Below, one piece after another: positions 4,766 to 5,940 of a stretch of 5,940 bases of DNA. The stretch comes from Pelotomaculum sp. (GTDB lineage: Bacteria > Bacillota > Desulfotomaculia > Desulfotomaculales > Pelotomaculaceae). Numbering within the stretch: position 1 is the stretch's first letter; each line of letters begins with the position of its first letter. Below the pieces are notes generated by a model. That model was not told where the DNA came from, did not search any database, and saw nothing but the letters and a program-made list of their open reading frames with translations. The stretch lies in assembly GCA_003489345.1 (NCBI GenBank), contig DNIT01000017.1:11837-17776 (forward strand), in the 5' to 3' direction. A program made the translations under genes and the position numbers.

Positions 4766-5940
4766 ATGGAATACAACGCGGGCGGATACGATGTGATCGT
4801 GATAGGAGCCGGCCACGCTGGATGTGAGGCCGGTTTGGCTGCCGCAAGAATGGGCTGCCGCACCCTGGTGCTGACCCTTAACCTGGACTATGTGGCGCTA
4901 ATGCCGTGCAACCCGGCTGTGGGTGGACCGGCCAAAGGCCACCTGGTGCGGGAAGTGGATGCCCTGGGTGGCCAAATAGGCCTGAACACCGACCATACCT
5001 CGATCCAGATGAGGCTATTAAATACCGGCAAAGGCCCCGCTGTCCACGCTCTTAGAGCGCAGGCGGACAAAAGGCTGTATCAGGGAAGGATGAAAGAAAC
5101 CCTGGAAAGCCAGGCGGGCCTTGATTTAAAACAGGCTATGGTGGAAAGACTTGTTATCGAAAAGGGAAAAATCAGCGGTGTGGTGACCAGCACTGGGGCG
5201 CGGTTTACAGCGACGGCAGTGGTGGTTACCACCGGCACCTACCTGAAAGGCCGTATCGTGATCGGGGACCTGTCTTATCCGGGCGGACCGAACGGACAGT
5301 TTCCGTCGGTAGGTTTATCAGATAGCTTGACTGATCTTGGTCTGAAATTGGGTCGTTTCAAAACCGGCACTCCGGCCAGGGTTAACCGGAACTCAATAGA
5401 TTTTAGCCGCATGACTGTCCAACCTGGTGACGATAAGCTGCATAACTTTTCTTTTATTTCGGAGGTAACCGGGAGGGAGCAGATACCGTGCTGGCTCACC
5501 TATACCAATGAAGAAACGCACCGGATTATCCGTGACAACCTGTACCGCGCGCCGCTCTATACGGGGTCCATTCAAAGTCAGGGTCCGCGTTACTGCCCGT
5601 CCATCGAGACGAAAGTTGTGCGTTTTGCGGACAAGCCGGCTCACCAGGTATTCATTGAGCCGGAAGGAAAGAATACGGCTGAGATGTATGTACAGGGCAT
5701 GTCCACCAGCCTGCCGGAGGACGTCCAGTTGGCCATGCTGCGTACCTTGCCTGGTTTGGAGAAAGTTGAAGTAATGCGGCCGGGCTATGCGATTGAATAT
5801 GATTACGTGTTACCCACCCAACTGAAGTTGACCCTGGAAACCAAAACCATACCGGGTCTCTTCACGGCGGGACAGATCAACGGCACCTCCGGCTACGAAG
5901 AAGCTGCTGCACAAGGGTTGATGGCGGGAATAAATGCATA
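4766..5940 (+). CDS. mnmG: tRNA uridine-5-carboxymethylaminomethyl(34) synthesis enzyme MnmG (GidA), cut by window edge
   Basis: MnmG is the FAD-binding partner of MnmE in wobble-U34 modification. The open frame gives 391 residues with no stop to the right edge; family members are about 620-640 long, so roughly 60% is visible. The dinucleotide-binding motif GAGHAG is at 14-19, followed by the hallmark MPCNPAVGGPAKGHLVREVD (46-65). GPRYCPSIE at 273-281 contains Cys277, corresponding to a conserved active-site cysteine of E. coli MnmG. YDYVLPTQL and FTAGQINGTSGYEEAAAQG lie near the edge. The C-terminal helical domain that binds MnmE and tRNA is missing from the window. ATG at 4766 lies 9 nt after the mnmE stop. 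The ribosome site (GAGGTG) overlaps that stop codon, pointing to coupled production of the two subunits. Confidence 0.97.
   Translation, partial: MEYNAGGYDVIVIGAGHAGCEAGLAAARMGCRTLVLTLNLDYVALMPCNPAVGGPAKGHLVREVDALGGQIGLNTDHTSIQMRLLNTGKGPAVHALRAQADKRLYQGRMKETLESQAGLDLKQAMVERLVIEKGKISGVVTSTGARFTATAVVVTTGTYLKGRIVIGDLSYPGGPNGQFPSVGLSDSLTDLGLKLGRFKTGTPARVNRNSIDFSRMTVQPGDDKLHNFSFISEVTGREQIPCWLTYTNEETHRIIRDNLYRAPLYTGSIQSQGPRYCPSIETKVVRFADKPAHQVFIEPEGKNTAEMYVQGMSTSLPEDVQLAMLRTLPGLEKVEVMRPGYAIEYDYVLPTQLKLTLETKTIPGLFTAGQINGTSGYEEAAAQGLMAGINA

Noticed and set aside
4024..4863. 279-residue minus-strand frame opposite mnmE
   Set aside because: Although long, it is Ser/Ile/Pro-rich, as expected from reading the complement of a GTPase gene, and it runs across the mnmE-mnmG junction.
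5508..5774. 88-residue plus-strand frame inside mnmG
   Set aside because: It is out of frame within an intact, well-conserved mnmG and Arg-rich from frame shift of G+C-rich codons.
1..5940. Search for a hidden novel system (mobile element, defence, CRISPR, toxin-antitoxin)
   Set aside because: All coding space is filled by eight well-known core genes in a conserved order, and the only gap over 300 bp is explained by origin and promoter signals.

Overview
The window is a chromosomal replication-origin neighbourhood from a low-to-moderate G+C Gram-positive bacterium, most likely an anaerobic, spore-former-type clostridium. Protein style (DnaA, L34 and YidC sequences, a YidC without a lipoprotein signal, a YidC-Jag pair) suggests a Peptococcaceae-like relative of Desulfotomaculum/Pelotomaculum. 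That placement is an inference from sequence style, not a database result.

Layout. Bases 1-698 (minus strand) hold the first 232 codons of dnaA, running off the left edge. Bases 699-1198 contain no gene and look like oriC plus the divergent control region. This stretch has a very good sigma-A-type promoter for dnaA on the minus strand, with a DnaA-box-like site on its -35 element. It also has three further DnaA-box-like 9-mers at exact 12-bp spacing, a hairpin with a U-rich tail in the dnaA leader, a strong promoter facing right, and an A/T-rich block (about 90% A+T over 1061-1120) that is the likely unwinding element. From 1199 everything is on the plus strand: rpmH (ribosomal protein bL34), rnpA (RNase P protein), yidD (membrane insertion factor), yidC (membrane insertase), jag (KH/R3H RNA-binding protein), a likely terminator, mnmE (tRNA-modifying GTPase) and the first 391 codons of mnmG, cut by the right edge.

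The genes form two functional blocks. rpmH-rnpA-yidD-yidC-jag joins ribosome and tRNA maturation to membrane protein insertion, a very old conserved cluster. mnmE-mnmG encodes the two subunits of the enzyme that makes the cmnm5 modification at wobble U34 of certain tRNAs. DnaA on the other arm starts replication at the origin between the two arms.

Nothing in the window looks like a mobile element, CRISPR array, defence island or unknown gene system; the gene content is ordinary core genome. The more interesting content is regulatory: the arrangement of promoters, DnaA-box-like sites and hairpins in the origin, a hairpin over the rpmH stop codon, and the use of TTG as start codon by five of the eight genes.
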